A stretch of 52,508 nt of DNA from Nitrospira sp. (GTDB lineage: Bacteria; Nitrospirota; Nitrospiria; Nitrospirales; Nitrospiraceae): assembly GCA_015903995.1 (NCBI GenBank), contig JABMDK010000013.1, positions 145,597 to 198,104 on the forward strand, given 5' to 3'. Below, one piece after another: positions 34,098 to 43,709 of this stretch (its first letter is position 1; every line of letters begins with the position of its first letter). Under the pieces are notes generated by a model. That model saw only the letters and a program-made list of their open reading frames with translations. It had not been told where the DNA came from and made no database searches. A program made the position numbers and the translations under genes.

Positions 34098-35444
34098 TTA
34101 CACTCCACTGGCAACATGGGAAGAGGCGGAGAAGGTTTTTCCCGGATGGGGATTGAAGAAGGTCGAGCCACCCCGACTAGTGAGAAGTAACCCGTACAAT
34201 ATCAGCATGGCGATGCCAAGATGATGATAGCTCTTGAGCATTTCCCATTTTGCCGAACCGACGACTTCATAATTCAGCACCATTGTCAGCATGATATAGA
34301 CTACCAGCATCACGTATCCCGTACGGGACAATGCACCGGTCAGTCTGGCTGCGGCTGCGACGACCGTAACGGCCGCTGGAATCATCCAGACGAGGTGCTG
34401 ATCCCACGTAATCGGTGAGAATAACAAGGCCAACATCATGGTACCAGCAACGTCTCTAGCCCAGCTAGGATCGCCTGGCCCTTGATATACTCGTCCGCTC
34501 GACCAAGCAAAAAGACCGACTAGGACCAGAGCCGAAACACCAACAATCAGTGCTGCAACTCCAGACGGCAAATCCAAGACCGGTCTATATCCAGGGTCCA
34601 CTTGCCGAAGCCGATGGCCAGGCGGATAGGTGACCAGATACCGGAGCATCGTATGGCGGAGTGAGAGGTTGGCTTTCTGCAGTTCGTTTTCCTGCCGCCC
34701 CTCCACCTGCCGATCAAGTACGGATAACACTGCATTCCTGGTCCACTCAGTCTGATGCTCCCACCAATTCGTAGGTCCCATATACACAGCCGGAAGAAGG
34801 ATCCACAGGATAGTGGCTAGCACCGTGTATGAGGCCAACCACCACTGCCGCTTCCAGAGAAACAGCAGCACAAAGAGCGCGGGAGTGATTTTCAGCGTGA
34901 TGGCGAACCCAAGCATGGTCGCACCGAGGCGTTCTCGTCCGACCCATATCGCATAGCTCGCGCAGGTCAAAATTCCCAACAGAATGAGATGCGGTCCACC
35001 GTCATCAAGATCGTTTAAGATAAATTGGAGCGTCAGCGCCCCCGCGCCCACGCCGACCAACAACCTGCTCCACACCTTCGAGTCTGATGTACCGCACAAC
35101 ATGCGGTGAAACAGCATGATGGTCATGACTAAGCATCCGACCGCGACAGCATAACGCAGCGCCAAGCTCGGATTTCTCTCCAGAATGAGCAAGGGAGAGA
35201 AATAAACGCCCGTGGTCGGTAAATACATGTAGCAGTAGTCGTTGGCGTAGAGATATTCCCCGGAGAGAAAACGCCGTCCAATCTCTCGATGAATATCAAT
35301 GTCTCGGAAATGAAACGACCGGCCAAATGAAATGATGTAGCCGTGCACCACGGCCGCAATGACGAGGCCAACCTTCACTAGTCTTGCCAACAGCTCGGAC
35401 CTGATGAAGGTATTGATTTGCCGACTGATGGGCTTTGATTCCAT
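34098..35444 (-). CDS. GT87/DUF2029-like polyprenyl-phosphate-dependent glycosyltransferase
   Basis: 448 aa integral membrane protein with about ten helices. It has the GT-C plan of glycosyltransferase family 87: a first periplasmic loop with acidic residues (FRDIDIHREIGRRFLSGEYLY), a TTGVYFSPL block and SPITWDQHLVW near 350. Such enzymes add mannose or a related sugar from a polyprenyl-phosphate donor on the periplasmic face. The acceptor is unknown; envelope lipids are likely given the neighbours. ATG 35444 has no strong ribosome site. It lies downstream of ispG. Confidence 0.78.
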   Translation of the reverse strand: MESKPISRQINTFIRSELLARLVKVGLVIAAVVHGYIISFGRSFHFRDIDIHREIGRRFLSGEYLYANDYCYMYLPTTGVYFSPLLILERNPSLALRYAVAVGCLVMTIMLFHRMLCGTSDSKVWSRLLVGVGAGALTLQFILNDLDDGGPHLILLGILTCASYAIWVGRERLGATMLGFAITLKITPALFVLLFLWKRQWWLASYTVLATILWILLPAVYMGPTNWWEHQTEWTRNAVLSVLDRQVEGRQENELQKANLSLRHTMLRYLVTYPPGHRLRQVDPGYRPVLDLPSGVAALIVGVSALVLVGLFAWSSGRVYQGPGDPSWARDVAGTMMLALLFSPITWDQHLVWMIPAAVTVVAAAARLTGALSRTGYVMLVVYIMLTMVLNYEVVGSAKWEMLKSYHHLGIAMLILYGLLLTSRGGSTFFNPHPGKTFSASSHVASGV

Positions 35445-35554
35445 GACTCAGCAGCACACTTACATGACCCTGGGAGAGTGCGTCAATCGTTTCTTTTGCA
35501 GAAGAAGCCTGGGGTTGGATTCTGGGAGGTGAGAGTAGACCTTGGCAGCGCCCG

Positions 35555-36739
35555 TTATCTTCGTGGCAAGACCGGTATTTCTTTTCCAAGCGTCGAGAGA
35601 TGATCGGACTGAGGGATCAGGGGCTCCCACCCGTTTTCCGTCGAAGGCGTAATCGATTCGCCAGTGTGTTCCGCTTCTTTTTCCTTGGCCAGCAGTTCCA
35701 CTTCCGCAATCAATGTGTCCATCAACTCTTCCATGGGAACCTTTCGGACAAGCTTACCCTTCTTGAACAAAATGCCTTTGCCCTCACCACCGGCAATCCC
35801 GATATCGGCCTCTTTCCCCTCTCCGATACCGTTGACAACACATCCCAACACCGACACATTCAGCGGAGTCTTGATATGCCCGAGTTTTTTCTCCAGTTCG
35901 TTCGCCATCCGGACGACATCGATTTCAACACGCCCACACGTCGGGCACGCGATGACATTAATGCCCCGATGACGCAATTCGAGTGACTTGAGAATTTCAA
36001 ACCCGACTTTGACTTCGTCGACCGGATCCGCCGCCAACGACACACGCAAGGTGTCTCCAATGCCCTGCGAAAGCAAGTACCCCAGGCCGATGGAAGACTT
36101 CACTGCACCGGTCATGGCCGTTCCCGCTTCGGTAATCCCGATATGCAAAGGATAATCGGACTGATGAGCAAAAAGCCAATACGCATCAATGGCATGATGG
36201 ACGTCCGAAGCTTTGAGCGATACCTTCATATTGGTAAAGCCCACGTCTTCGAGCGCACGCACGGCATTGAGTGCCGACTCGGCCAGCGCTTCGGGGGAAG
36301 GCCATCCGTACTTCTCCAACAACGGCCGTTCGAGTGATCCTCCATTGACGCCGACTCGAAGCGGAATCCCTCGCTCATTCACGGCCTTAATGACTTCTTC
36401 CACTTTCCACCACGCACCGATATTGCCGGGATTGATACGGACACAATCGACGATTTGGGCGGCCTTCAAAGCAAGCCGATGGTCGAAGTGAATATCGGCA
36501 ATCAGCGGTACGGTCATCGCCGCTTTGATTTTCGGAAGAGCTTGGGCAGCCTCGTCGTCCGGAACGGCCACGCGGATGATTTCGCAGCCGGCGGCTTCAA
36601 GCTGGTGAATCTGTGCAACCGTGGCGGTCACATCGCGCGTATCTGTCGAACACATGGATTGCACGGAGATGGGAGCATCGCCTCCGACCTTCACTGTGCC
36701 GACCGCAATCTGTCGAGTTTTTCGCCTGGCTATATGCAT
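35555..36739 (-). CDS. ispG: 4-hydroxy-3-methylbut-2-enyl diphosphate synthase (IspG/GcpE)
   Basis: 394 aa. The N-terminal TIM barrel is shown by VQSMCSTDTRDV, ADIHFDHRLAL and RINPGNIG. The C-terminal [4Fe-4S] domain has C-x2-C in CPTCGRVEID (about 266-269) and a third Cys in GCVVNGIGEG. It makes HMBPP in the MEP pathway. About 35 residues beyond the usual end are low-complexity. It lies downstream of dxs in the same direction with about 47 bases between them. Confidence 0.96.
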   Translation of the reverse strand: MHIARRKTRQIAVGTVKVGGDAPISVQSMCSTDTRDVTATVAQIHQLEAAGCEIIRVAVPDDEAAQALPKIKAAMTVPLIADIHFDHRLALKAAQIVDCVRINPGNIGAWWKVEEVIKAVNERGIPLRVGVNGGSLERPLLEKYGWPSPEALAESALNAVRALEDVGFTNMKVSLKASDVHHAIDAYWLFAHQSDYPLHIGITEAGTAMTGAVKSSIGLGYLLSQGIGDTLRVSLAADPVDEVKVGFEILKSLELRHRGINVIACPTCGRVEIDVVRMANELEKKLGHIKTPLNVSVLGCVVNGIGEGKEADIGIAGGEGKGILFKKGKLVRKVPMEELMDTLIAEVELLAKEKEAEHTGESITPSTENGWEPLIPQSDHLSTLGKEIPVLPRR

Positions 36740-36786
36740 CGCTGTGTGACTCTCTTACGTCTTACGCTGTGCCCCTCACGTCCCGA

Positions 36787-38733
36787 TCAACTCCCCTGTT
36801 CATCTCCATGAGGGAGGTGACCAGCGAGTGCCGCACCTGCGAGCGGCGATTTTCCGGCTGGTGCCCTACCGATCACTTCCTTCACGCTTTGATAGATCCC
36901 TTCCGCCGTCAACCCATACCGTTCCCGCAAGAGATCCTGTGGTCCCTGTTCGATGTACCAATCCGGCAAACCTAAAACCTTTGTTTTCACGCCCGTCACC
37001 CCGGCTTCCGAAAGAGTTTCTAGGACAGCCGAACCAAACCCGCCGATCTTGCAACCTTCTTCCACGGTCACGACATGGCGCACCCGCTTCGCCACCTCGA
37101 CGATCAGTTCATGATCGAGTGGCTTGACGAACCGTCCGTTTACAACCGCGGTGGAAACCCCTTCCTTACTAAGCCGTTCGGCTGCCTGGACCGCCTGCCA
37201 GACCGAGACACCGATTGCCATAATCGCCACATCCGTTCCGTCCTTCAGCAACTCTCCTTTCCCAATAGGCAAGGCTTGAGGAGCCGGATCCATCTTCACC
37301 CCAAGGCTCACCCCGCGCGGATATCGAACTGAAATCGGTCCGTTGAATTCCAAACAGGTTTTCACCATGTGTTGCAGTTCGTTTTCATCCTTGGGAGCCA
37401 TGACGACCATATTGGGAACATGCCGCAGGTAGGCATAGTCGAACGCTCCATGATGCGTCGTCCCGTCCTCCGCGACGAGTCCGCCTCGATCGATAAAGAA
37501 CGCCACTGGAAGATTCTGGGTGGCAACATCATGCACGACCTGATCATAGGCCCGCTGCAGGAAGGTCGCATACATCGCAACCACCGGCTTGATGCCCTGC
37601 GTCGCAAGCCCCGCCGCGAACGTCACCGCATGCTGCTCGGCGATGCCGACATCATAGAGGCGATCCGGAAATTCTTTTTCGAACGCCGTCAGCCCCGTCC
37701 CTTCACACATTGCCGCCGTGATAGCCACAACACGCTTGTCCTCACGGGCCAACTTGACCAGGGCGTCCATTGCAATCGCCGTGTACGAAGGGCGTGCGGC
37801 TTTCTTAGCCGGTGCGCCAGTCGACCGAACGAACGGCGGACAGGCATGGAACCATACCGGATTCTTCATAGCCGGTTCGTAGCCGAGGCCTTTTTTGGTA
37901 ATGACGTGCAAGAGGACCGGCCCCCTCATCTTCAGTACGTTTTCGAGAGTCGGAAGGAGATGTTCAAAGTTGTGGCCGTCGATGGGACCACTGTACTGGA
38001 ACCCGAGTTCTTCGAAGAGCAATCCCGGGAGAATCACGCCTTTCGCAAGCTCTTCGGCTCGACGAGCGAGCTTCTGCATGTCGGAGCCGATGTGCGGAAT
38101 CTTCCCCAACAGTTGGCCGGTTTCTTCTCGCACTTTCCCGTAGAATTCACCCGTGATGGTCCGACTCAGATAGGCGGAAATAGCCCCGACATTCTTCGAA
38201 ATCGACATTTGATTGTCGTTCAAAATCACAAGGAAATCTTTTCCGAGCCCTCCGGCATGATGCAATCCTTCCAGCGTCATCCCCGCCGTCATGGCACCAT
38301 CACCGACGACACAGACAACCTTGTTCTTCTGCTTCAACTGTTCTCTGGCTTCGACCATACCGAAGGCGGCCGATACACCAGTTCCCGCATGGCCGGCATT
38401 GAAGGTATCGTACTCGCTCTCTTCCCGTTTACAAAATCCGCTCAATCCACCGTACTGGCGAAGCGTGTGGAACTGCTCACGCCGACCCGTGAGGAGTTTG
38501 TGGGTGTAGGACTGATTGCTGGTATCCCAGACGATCTTGTCGTTCGGTGTATCGAGGAGATGGTGCAAGGCGACTGTGAGCTCAACAACGCCTAAATTAG
38601 AAGCCAGGTGTCCACCCACATTCGAGACCGCCCCGATAATCTGCTCGCGAATCTCCTGGCACAAGGCTGGAAATTTGCCCGGAGACAATCGCTTCAGGTC
38701 GGCAGGACTATAGATCGTCTTCAGTAGGGACAT
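36787..38733 (-). CDS. dxs: 1-deoxy-D-xylulose-5-phosphate synthase
   Basis: 648 aa, full length. Thiamine diphosphate motif VGDGAMTAGMTLEGL with NDNQMSIS; central transketolase part with YDVGIAEQHAVTFAAG; C-terminal EEGCKIGGFGSAV. It condenses pyruvate and glyceraldehyde 3-phosphate, the entry step of the MEP pathway, and uses thiamine diphosphate and Mg. GAAGGAG precedes ATG 38733. It probably shares an mRNA with ispG. Confidence 0.97.
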   Translation of the reverse strand: MSLLKTIYSPADLKRLSPGKFPALCQEIREQIIGAVSNVGGHLASNLGVVELTVALHHLLDTPNDKIVWDTSNQSYTHKLLTGRREQFHTLRQYGGLSGFCKREESEYDTFNAGHAGTGVSAAFGMVEAREQLKQKNKVVCVVGDGAMTAGMTLEGLHHAGGLGKDFLVILNDNQMSISKNVGAISAYLSRTITGEFYGKVREETGQLLGKIPHIGSDMQKLARRAEELAKGVILPGLLFEELGFQYSGPIDGHNFEHLLPTLENVLKMRGPVLLHVITKKGLGYEPAMKNPVWFHACPPFVRSTGAPAKKAARPSYTAIAMDALVKLAREDKRVVAITAAMCEGTGLTAFEKEFPDRLYDVGIAEQHAVTFAAGLATQGIKPVVAMYATFLQRAYDQVVHDVATQNLPVAFFIDRGGLVAEDGTTHHGAFDYAYLRHVPNMVVMAPKDENELQHMVKTCLEFNGPISVRYPRGVSLGVKMDPAPQALPIGKGELLKDGTDVAIMAIGVSVWQAVQAAERLSKEGVSTAVVNGRFVKPLDHELIVEVAKRVRHVVTVEEGCKIGGFGSAVLETLSEAGVTGVKTKVLGLPDWYIEQGPQDLLRERYGLTAEGIYQSVKEVIGRAPAGKSPLAGAALAGHLPHGDEQGS

Positions 38734-38954
38734 AGATGGTCTCCTTCGTTCGTTCGCGCCCCATCGGCAGCATGCCTACGCACAGGACTACCCTGCACCA
38801 TACGTTCAGGTGCCAAATTTTGGTGGAGTGTCACATATGAACCACATGAAGTCAAGCACTTGCGAAAGATGTCCTGGTGAAATACCCTCGCTTCAGAACC
38901 TTGCGCATTTAGAAACCGGACTGTCCTGATTGGCGTGGACACCGGATGAGGCAA

Positions 38955-40163
38955 TTAATATGGAAAGTCAAGCCCGGCAAAAATCGCACCTCCTTCTTTA
39001 CTGAATCCGTAGTCGATCCGTCCTACGACATTGGGCCGAATGATCCCTCGAAATCCGATACCCGGCGTAATGCGATAGTCCTTGAAGCTCACATTCTTAA
39101 ACGAGTTGAACACTTGTCCGGTATCGATGAACGGCGCGATCTCAAAATCCGCCATGACCCCGGCAAGACGGGTCCGCAATATATGAATGCGTTCCTCAAT
39201 GCTGAAGGCAACCAGCTGCTTATCGATGTACCGATCCACGCCGAAACCGCGCAGATTATTCTGTCCCCCGAAAGAGCTCTGTTCATAGAACGGGACATCC
39301 GTACCGATCGTGGCTTGCAGATCGCCGCGAATCACCAAAATCGCCCGCTTGGATTCGCTTGCAAACATCTTTTTGACCTCGAGCCCATACCTGGAATACA
39401 GCGGGTTCGCACCATTATGAAAATTGTAATTGAGCTCGGCATAGGCTGTGATCGCCATCCCATCCGTCGGTGTCACCAAGTTATTCCGCGTGTCATAATG
39501 GAAACTGATCCGCTGGCCGAGAATCGTCGCCCCTCCCACACCCGGGGCATCGGGAAACACATCCCCGGAAAAGGGGAGGTCCGTGGCCCCCTTCTGGATT
39601 GACTGCATGTACCGTAGTCGCTGGCTCACGGCGACCTGCGTCACCTCGTTGGCATAGATCCCGAATTTCCAGTTTAATCGCGTCTCAGACGCTGTGTAGT
39701 TCGACTCATCGTCCTTGACCGTGGTCGGCCCAAGTCCGAAAAATCGCACCGTGGCATTCTTGAAATGCATGGCACTGAAGCCGATGCTGTACCGTCCGTT
39801 ACTGAAACCCGGATCCACATAACTCAACAGGAATTTACGCTCGATCCGCTCCGTCCAGGAGGCAATACCTCGGAGCTCCTTTCCCCCTGGCTCATAGCGG
39901 AACAGATTGACGGTTCCGCGTGTGCCTACGATCGAATTGTAGACCACCATCGGTGCAACCAAATACTTGAGGTCCCCATCCGGCCCGGTGATGAGAGCCG
40001 GTACAATCATCCCGATATCATTCCCGTCGTTTTTACTTGAACTGACGGCGGGGATAGGAAAATATTTCACCTCCGCCTGGGCCAGATCAGAAACGGCGGA
40101 ATAGAGGGTCGCACACAGCACGAGGAGAATGCTGACGGAAAGACAGCGCAGAAACGTCTTCAT
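38955..40163 (-). CDS. Omp85/BamA-like outer-membrane beta-barrel protein
   Basis: 402 aa. Signal peptide 1-30 (SDLAQA-EVKYF). No POTRA domain is seen; almost the whole chain is alternating beta strands. The Omp85 hallmark is NNLRGFGVDRYIDK near 295-308, and the chain ends GGAIFAGLDFPY with an aromatic last residue, as in 16-strand surface-antigen (D15) barrels. It may be a lipid- or protein-handling pore. Its place after MlaC suggests a link with the lipid transport genes; that is inference. Confidence 0.82.
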   Translation of the reverse strand: MKTFLRCLSVSILLVLCATLYSAVSDLAQAEVKYFPIPAVSSSKNDGNDIGMIVPALITGPDGDLKYLVAPMVVYNSIVGTRGTVNLFRYEPGGKELRGIASWTERIERKFLLSYVDPGFSNGRYSIGFSAMHFKNATVRFFGLGPTTVKDDESNYTASETRLNWKFGIYANEVTQVAVSQRLRYMQSIQKGATDLPFSGDVFPDAPGVGGATILGQRISFHYDTRNNLVTPTDGMAITAYAELNYNFHNGANPLYSRYGLEVKKMFASESKRAILVIRGDLQATIGTDVPFYEQSSFGGQNNLRGFGVDRYIDKQLVAFSIEERIHILRTRLAGVMADFEIAPFIDTGQVFNSFKNVSFKDYRITPGIGFRGIIRPNVVGRIDYGFSKEGGAIFAGLDFPY

Positions 40164-40180
40164 GTTTGCTTGGGAAAACG

Positions 40181-40822
40181 CTAGGGAGCCTTGATTTTAT
40201 CGGTCTTTTTGCGAAGCTGATCGACGAGATCCGAATAGGAAGAGGCACGGAGAATCTTCGTAAACTGCCCGCGATAGTTATTCACCAGGCTGACCCCATC
40301 CACAACGACGTCATAGACCCGCCAATCATTTGCCTTATTGATCAAGCGATAATCAAGCGGAATCTCCGTCTTCCCCGACAGTACTTTGGTCCTGACTTCC
40401 GCGTACTCTTTCTCCATTCGTTCATTGAGATACTGGACGCCTTCGCCGGAATAGGTTTCGACCTTGTCCGCATATGAATTCGTCAACAACGTTCGAAAGA
40501 GGTCGACAAATTCTTGTTTCTGCTGATCATTGAGCTGGTTCCAAGGAGCCCCGAGCGCCCGCCTGGACATTTCCGTATAGTCGAATCGAGCCGACACGAC
40601 CTTCTCAAGCAGGTGTCGACGCTCCTCCGTCTTCTCCGGTTGTTTGAGTTCCTGTTCTCTGACGATGCGGAGCACTTCGTCGATCGTCGCTTTCATGGAA
40701 TCGGTAGGAGGTCCTGCGTACCCTGGTACCGCCATCACTCCGATGCAGATCACCGCCATGAGCACCATGAACCATGAGCTGCCGCCTCTCCGCTCAGTCC
40801 ACGTATTTCTGATCGCTATCAT
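40181..40822 (-). CDS. mlaC: MlaC-like periplasmic phospholipid/hopanoid shuttle
   Basis: 213 aa from ATG 40822 (GAGGGG 5 bases before). Signal peptide about 15-40 (VMAVPGYAG). The Ttg2D/MlaC domain is evident: ARFDYTEMSRRALGAPW near 80-96, QQKQEFVDLFRTLLTNSY, and NNYRGQF near the end. These proteins carry a lipid between the inner-membrane MlaFED complex and the outer membrane. The hopanoid-linked homologue HpnM has the same fold; the neighbouring hpnG and shc make that role possible. Confidence 0.88.
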   Translation of the reverse strand: MIAIRNTWTERRGGSSWFMVLMAVICIGVMAVPGYAGPPTDSMKATIDEVLRIVREQELKQPEKTEERRHLLEKVVSARFDYTEMSRRALGAPWNQLNDQQKQEFVDLFRTLLTNSYADKVETYSGEGVQYLNERMEKEYAEVRTKVLSGKTEIPLDYRLINKANDWRVYDVVVDGVSLVNNYRGQFTKILRASSYSDLVDQLRKKTDKIKAP

Positions 40823-40894
40823 CGCGCCCCTCACTCCGACACCAAGTATATATTTATGTTCGTCTTTCCCGCCATACCTTAAGGGCTGATCCGA

Positions 40895-41341
40895 TTAGTT
40901 GACCTTACCATGAACGTATTGACTCACCAACTCCTCCAAGTCGAGACCTGATTCCGTATCACGAATGGTATCTCCGGGTTTCAGAGGGTCCCCTCCTCCT
41001 CCCGGCGAGAGCGCGAGATATTTTTCACCGATAATCCCTCTGGTTTTGATCGAGGCGATGGTATCGGAATAGAGCTTCGTCCCATGTTGTACCGCCAGTC
41101 TCACCATCGCCCGGTCCTCTTTCAGGCTGATTCCCTTGACTCGTCCCACCTCGACGCCGGCAACCTCCACAGCCGCCCCTGCTTTCAGCCCTGTGGCCGA
41201 ATTGAACAGCGCGTCCACTTCGTAGACATCTCCCCCAATCAGTTCCAACTTGCCGAGTTTTATCGAGAGATAGCCCAAACAAACAATCCCGACCAGCACG
41301 AAGACCCCGACAATCAGCTCCAACCTGCTTTTCTCCATCAT
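40895..41341 (-). CDS. mlaD: MlaD-like MCE-domain protein
   Basis: 148 aa, ATG 41341 with GAGGAG. One N-terminal helix (about 8-27) and an MCE domain (about 38-117) with LFNSATGLKAGAAVEVAGVEVG and TRGIIGEKYLAL. It forms the hexameric periplasmic ring on the MlaFE transporter. It is encoded 9 bases after mlaF. Confidence 0.92.
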   Translation of the reverse strand: MMEKSRLELIVGVFVLVGIVCLGYLSIKLGKLELIGGDVYEVDALFNSATGLKAGAAVEVAGVEVGRVKGISLKEDRAMVRLAVQHGTKLYSDTIASIKTRGIIGEKYLALSPGGGGDPLKPGDTIRDTESGLDLEELVSQYVHGKVN

Positions 41342-41350
41342 GACACTCCT

Positions 41351-42109
41351 CTAACCCGCAGATGCCACCTTGGTGAACGGCACCGTCCCACCCACTGAAA
41401 TAAATTCTCTGATCTCCGGATCGGACGTCTGTTGAAATTCCGCCGGCGCTGCCATCACGGCTATTTTCCCGCGTTTCAGCATCGCGACATAATCCGAAAT
41501 CCAGAATATCTCCGGAATCTCATGGCTCACCATCACGGCGGTAAACCCGAACTTGCGCTGCATGCTTGTAATCAGATCATGGATCGACTTGGCCATGAGC
41601 GGATCAAGTCCCGTCGTCGGCTCGTCGAAGAGAATAATCTCCGGTTGCATCACCAATGCGCGGGCCAAGCCGGCGCGTTTCCGCATACCCCCGCTCAATT
41701 CCGCAGGGAACTTGTGGCCCATTCCCGCCAATCCTACTTGCTCCAGCTTTTCATCGACACGGCTGGTCACCTCCGAACCTTTCATTCGAAGTCGCTCTCT
41801 AAGCGGAAACGCCACGTTCTCGAAGACCGTCAGTGAATCGAACAGCGCCGCACCTTGGAACAACATCGCAAACCGCTTGCGCACTTCGTTGAGCGCCTGG
41901 CCGCGGAGCCGAGAAATCTCGACTCCATCGACCCACACTTCTCCGGAGTCAGGCTGGAGCAAGCCGATCATGTGCTTCAGCAACACGCTCTTGCCTTCCC
42001 CGCTTCGTCCAATGATCGTCGTAAGTTTCCCTTCGGGGACGATGAGGTCGATACCTTGCAGCACAGGTTGCCCTCCCAACACCTTTGTCACACCCACGAG
42101 CTTCAGCAT
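41351..42109 (-). CDS. mlaF: MlaF-like ABC transporter ATPase
   Basis: 252 aa. Walker A GRSGEGKS (about 34-41; an E in place of the usual C/G), signature LSGGMRKRAGLARAL, Walker B IILFDEPTTGLDP and switch His in MVSHEIPEI. It powers lipid movement through the MlaE permease, next gene upstream. Confidence 0.94.
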   Translation of the reverse strand: MLKLVGVTKVLGGQPVLQGIDLIVPEGKLTTIIGRSGEGKSVLLKHMIGLLQPDSGEVWVDGVEISRLRGQALNEVRKRFAMLFQGAALFDSLTVFENVAFPLRERLRMKGSEVTSRVDEKLEQVGLAGMGHKFPAELSGGMRKRAGLARALVMQPEIILFDEPTTGLDPLMAKSIHDLITSMQRKFGFTAVMVSHEIPEIFWISDYVAMLKRGKIAVMAAPAEFQQTSDPEIREFISVGGTVPFTKVASAG

Positions 42110-42111
42110 GA

Positions 42112-42879
42112 TTACATCAGCAATGAGGTCAGGAAATAGTCCCAGATGAGAATCAAGACCGACGACAACACGACCGCCTCTGTCGTGGCAGTGCCAAGCC
42201 CTTCGGCGCTCATCTTGGTGTAAAAGCCTTTATAGCAACAGACCCAGCTCACGATCAGACCAAAACTAATGGACTTGAGAATACCACCATAGACATCTTT
42301 CCATTCCACCGCGGACTGGATGGAGTTCCAATACGAACCTGCATTGACCCCGAGCAGTTCCACTCCAACCAAATGACCTCCATAGATTCCCACCACGTCG
42401 AAGATGGCCACCAACAGAGGCACACCGATCAAACCGGCGACAAGTTTCGGCGTAATCAGGTATTGGAGCGGATTGATGGCCATCGTGTCGAGCGCGTCGA
42501 TCTGCTCCGTGATCCGCATGATCCCGATCTCCGCCGTGATCGCAGAACCGGCGCGCGCCGTCACCATGAGCGCAGCCAAGACCGGCCCCAGCTCCCGGAT
42601 CATGCTGATCGCGACCGCAGAGCCCAACAGTCCTTCCGACCCAAACTTTCGTAACGTATAGTAGCCTTGCAGCGCCAGAACCATCCCGGTGAAGGCTGCC
42701 GTCAGCACGACAACAAACGTCGACTTGTAACCGATGAAGTGGAGTTGCTTGATGATTTGCATGCCACGTAGCGGCGGACGCGCCAACCAGGCGAAGGATG
42801 CCACCACGAAGATCAGCATCCGGCCCATTTCCGCCACAAAGGCAAGGGCCCATCGGCCCATGAGTGCGAGTAGCGTCAT
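42112..42879 (-). CDS. mlaE: MlaE-like ABC transporter permease
   Basis: 255 aa. Five or six helices. The MlaE/YrbE block is plain: RELGPVLAALMVTARAGSAI, TAEIGIMRITEQIDALDTM, and the EQIDAL coupling element. It forms the membrane channel of the lipid transporter with MlaF. Two bases separate its start from the hpnG stop. Confidence 0.94.
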   Translation of the reverse strand: MTLLALMGRWALAFVAEMGRMLIFVVASFAWLARPPLRGMQIIKQLHFIGYKSTFVVVLTAAFTGMVLALQGYYTLRKFGSEGLLGSAVAISMIRELGPVLAALMVTARAGSAITAEIGIMRITEQIDALDTMAINPLQYLITPKLVAGLIGVPLLVAIFDVVGIYGGHLVGVELLGVNAGSYWNSIQSAVEWKDVYGGILKSISFGLIVSWVCCYKGFYTKMSAEGLGTATTEAVVLSSVLILIWDYFLTSLLM

Positions 42880-42881
42880 GG

Positions 42882-43709
42882 TTAAATCGGCGAGAGTATC
42901 TTTGAGGGTCGATCAGTTGCCATCGCCGCCACATAGCTCCTAAAAAAGGCCGTCAAGGCTTCTCCTGCGACCAGACTCTGTCGACGAAACCGGCCAAGGC
43001 CCAAGAGACAGGCAGGAGCAGCCAAGACCGTCCCGATACCTTTCAGCCACCCAGTGGGCCTGAGAAACAGATTGAAGTCAAGTGGAAGATCTTCGTCCAG
43101 AAGATCTGAAACGGATCGGATGATCACAAAGGGAACCTGTGCCCGTTGTGCCTGGACAGCCAACGCGGAACTTTCCATGTCGAGACCGATGGCCTGAGTG
43201 TTCAGCGCAAAGGTTCGCTTTTCTCGGGCGCTGCCGATCACATGATCGGTCGAGACAAACCGCCCAATGTACTCGGGCGGCACGAGAGTCTCGATGAACG
43301 TCACGGCGAGATCTCGTTCATCACCCGGCACATGAAGCACTTCCGACGACGTGGCATCGTGATGTCCGTGATGCACCACTTCACGGCCTACCAAGAGCGC
43401 GCCGATATCAGCCGTGACGAGCGCACAGGCAAACCCCGTCGACACCACAAGACTAAACGACTGATGATCAAGCAGCTGGGCGGCGCTTCGCCCCGCCTTC
43501 TCAGGACCGACGCCGGTTTGAGCAAGCCAATATTCCCTGTCGCCTACGGTACGCACAACAATAGGGCGACCGCCGATTCGACGTTCATCCCCTGGAGGAA
43601 ACGCCGACTGAACGGCACTCATTTCCCATGGAGTGGCCGCAAAAATGGCGATTCGTTTAGATGGTTCAGCACCGGATAAGCGCGATGAAAGAGAACCGGC
43701 GGGGGTCAA
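42882..43709 (-). CDS. hpnG: Hopanoid-associated nucleoside phosphorylase HpnG
   Basis: 275 aa from TTG 43709, which overlaps the shc stop (TTGA). The nucleoside phosphorylase-I fold is shown by IAIFAATPWEMSAV, TGVGPEKAGRSAAQLL, STGFACAL and GLDMESSALAVQA (the MES nucleoside motif). HpnG releases adenine from adenosylhopane to give ribosylhopane. A plain MTA/SAH nucleosidase is the alternative, but the join with shc favours HpnG. Confidence 0.87.
   Translation of the reverse strand: MTPAGSLSSRLSGAEPSKRIAIFAATPWEMSAVQSAFPPGDERRIGGRPIVVRTVGDREYWLAQTGVGPEKAGRSAAQLLDHQSFSLVVSTGFACALVTADIGALLVGREVVHHGHHDATSSEVLHVPGDERDLAVTFIETLVPPEYIGRFVSTDHVIGSAREKRTFALNTQAIGLDMESSALAVQAQRAQVPFVIIRSVSDLLDEDLPLDFNLFLRPTGWLKGIGTVLAAPACLLGLGRFRRQSLVAGEALTAFFRSYVAAMATDRPSKILSPI

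Noticed and set aside
37369..38595. 408-residue plus-strand frame opposite dxs
   Set aside because: Long but antisense to a certain dxs gene; Arg/His-rich shadow composition and no ribosome site.
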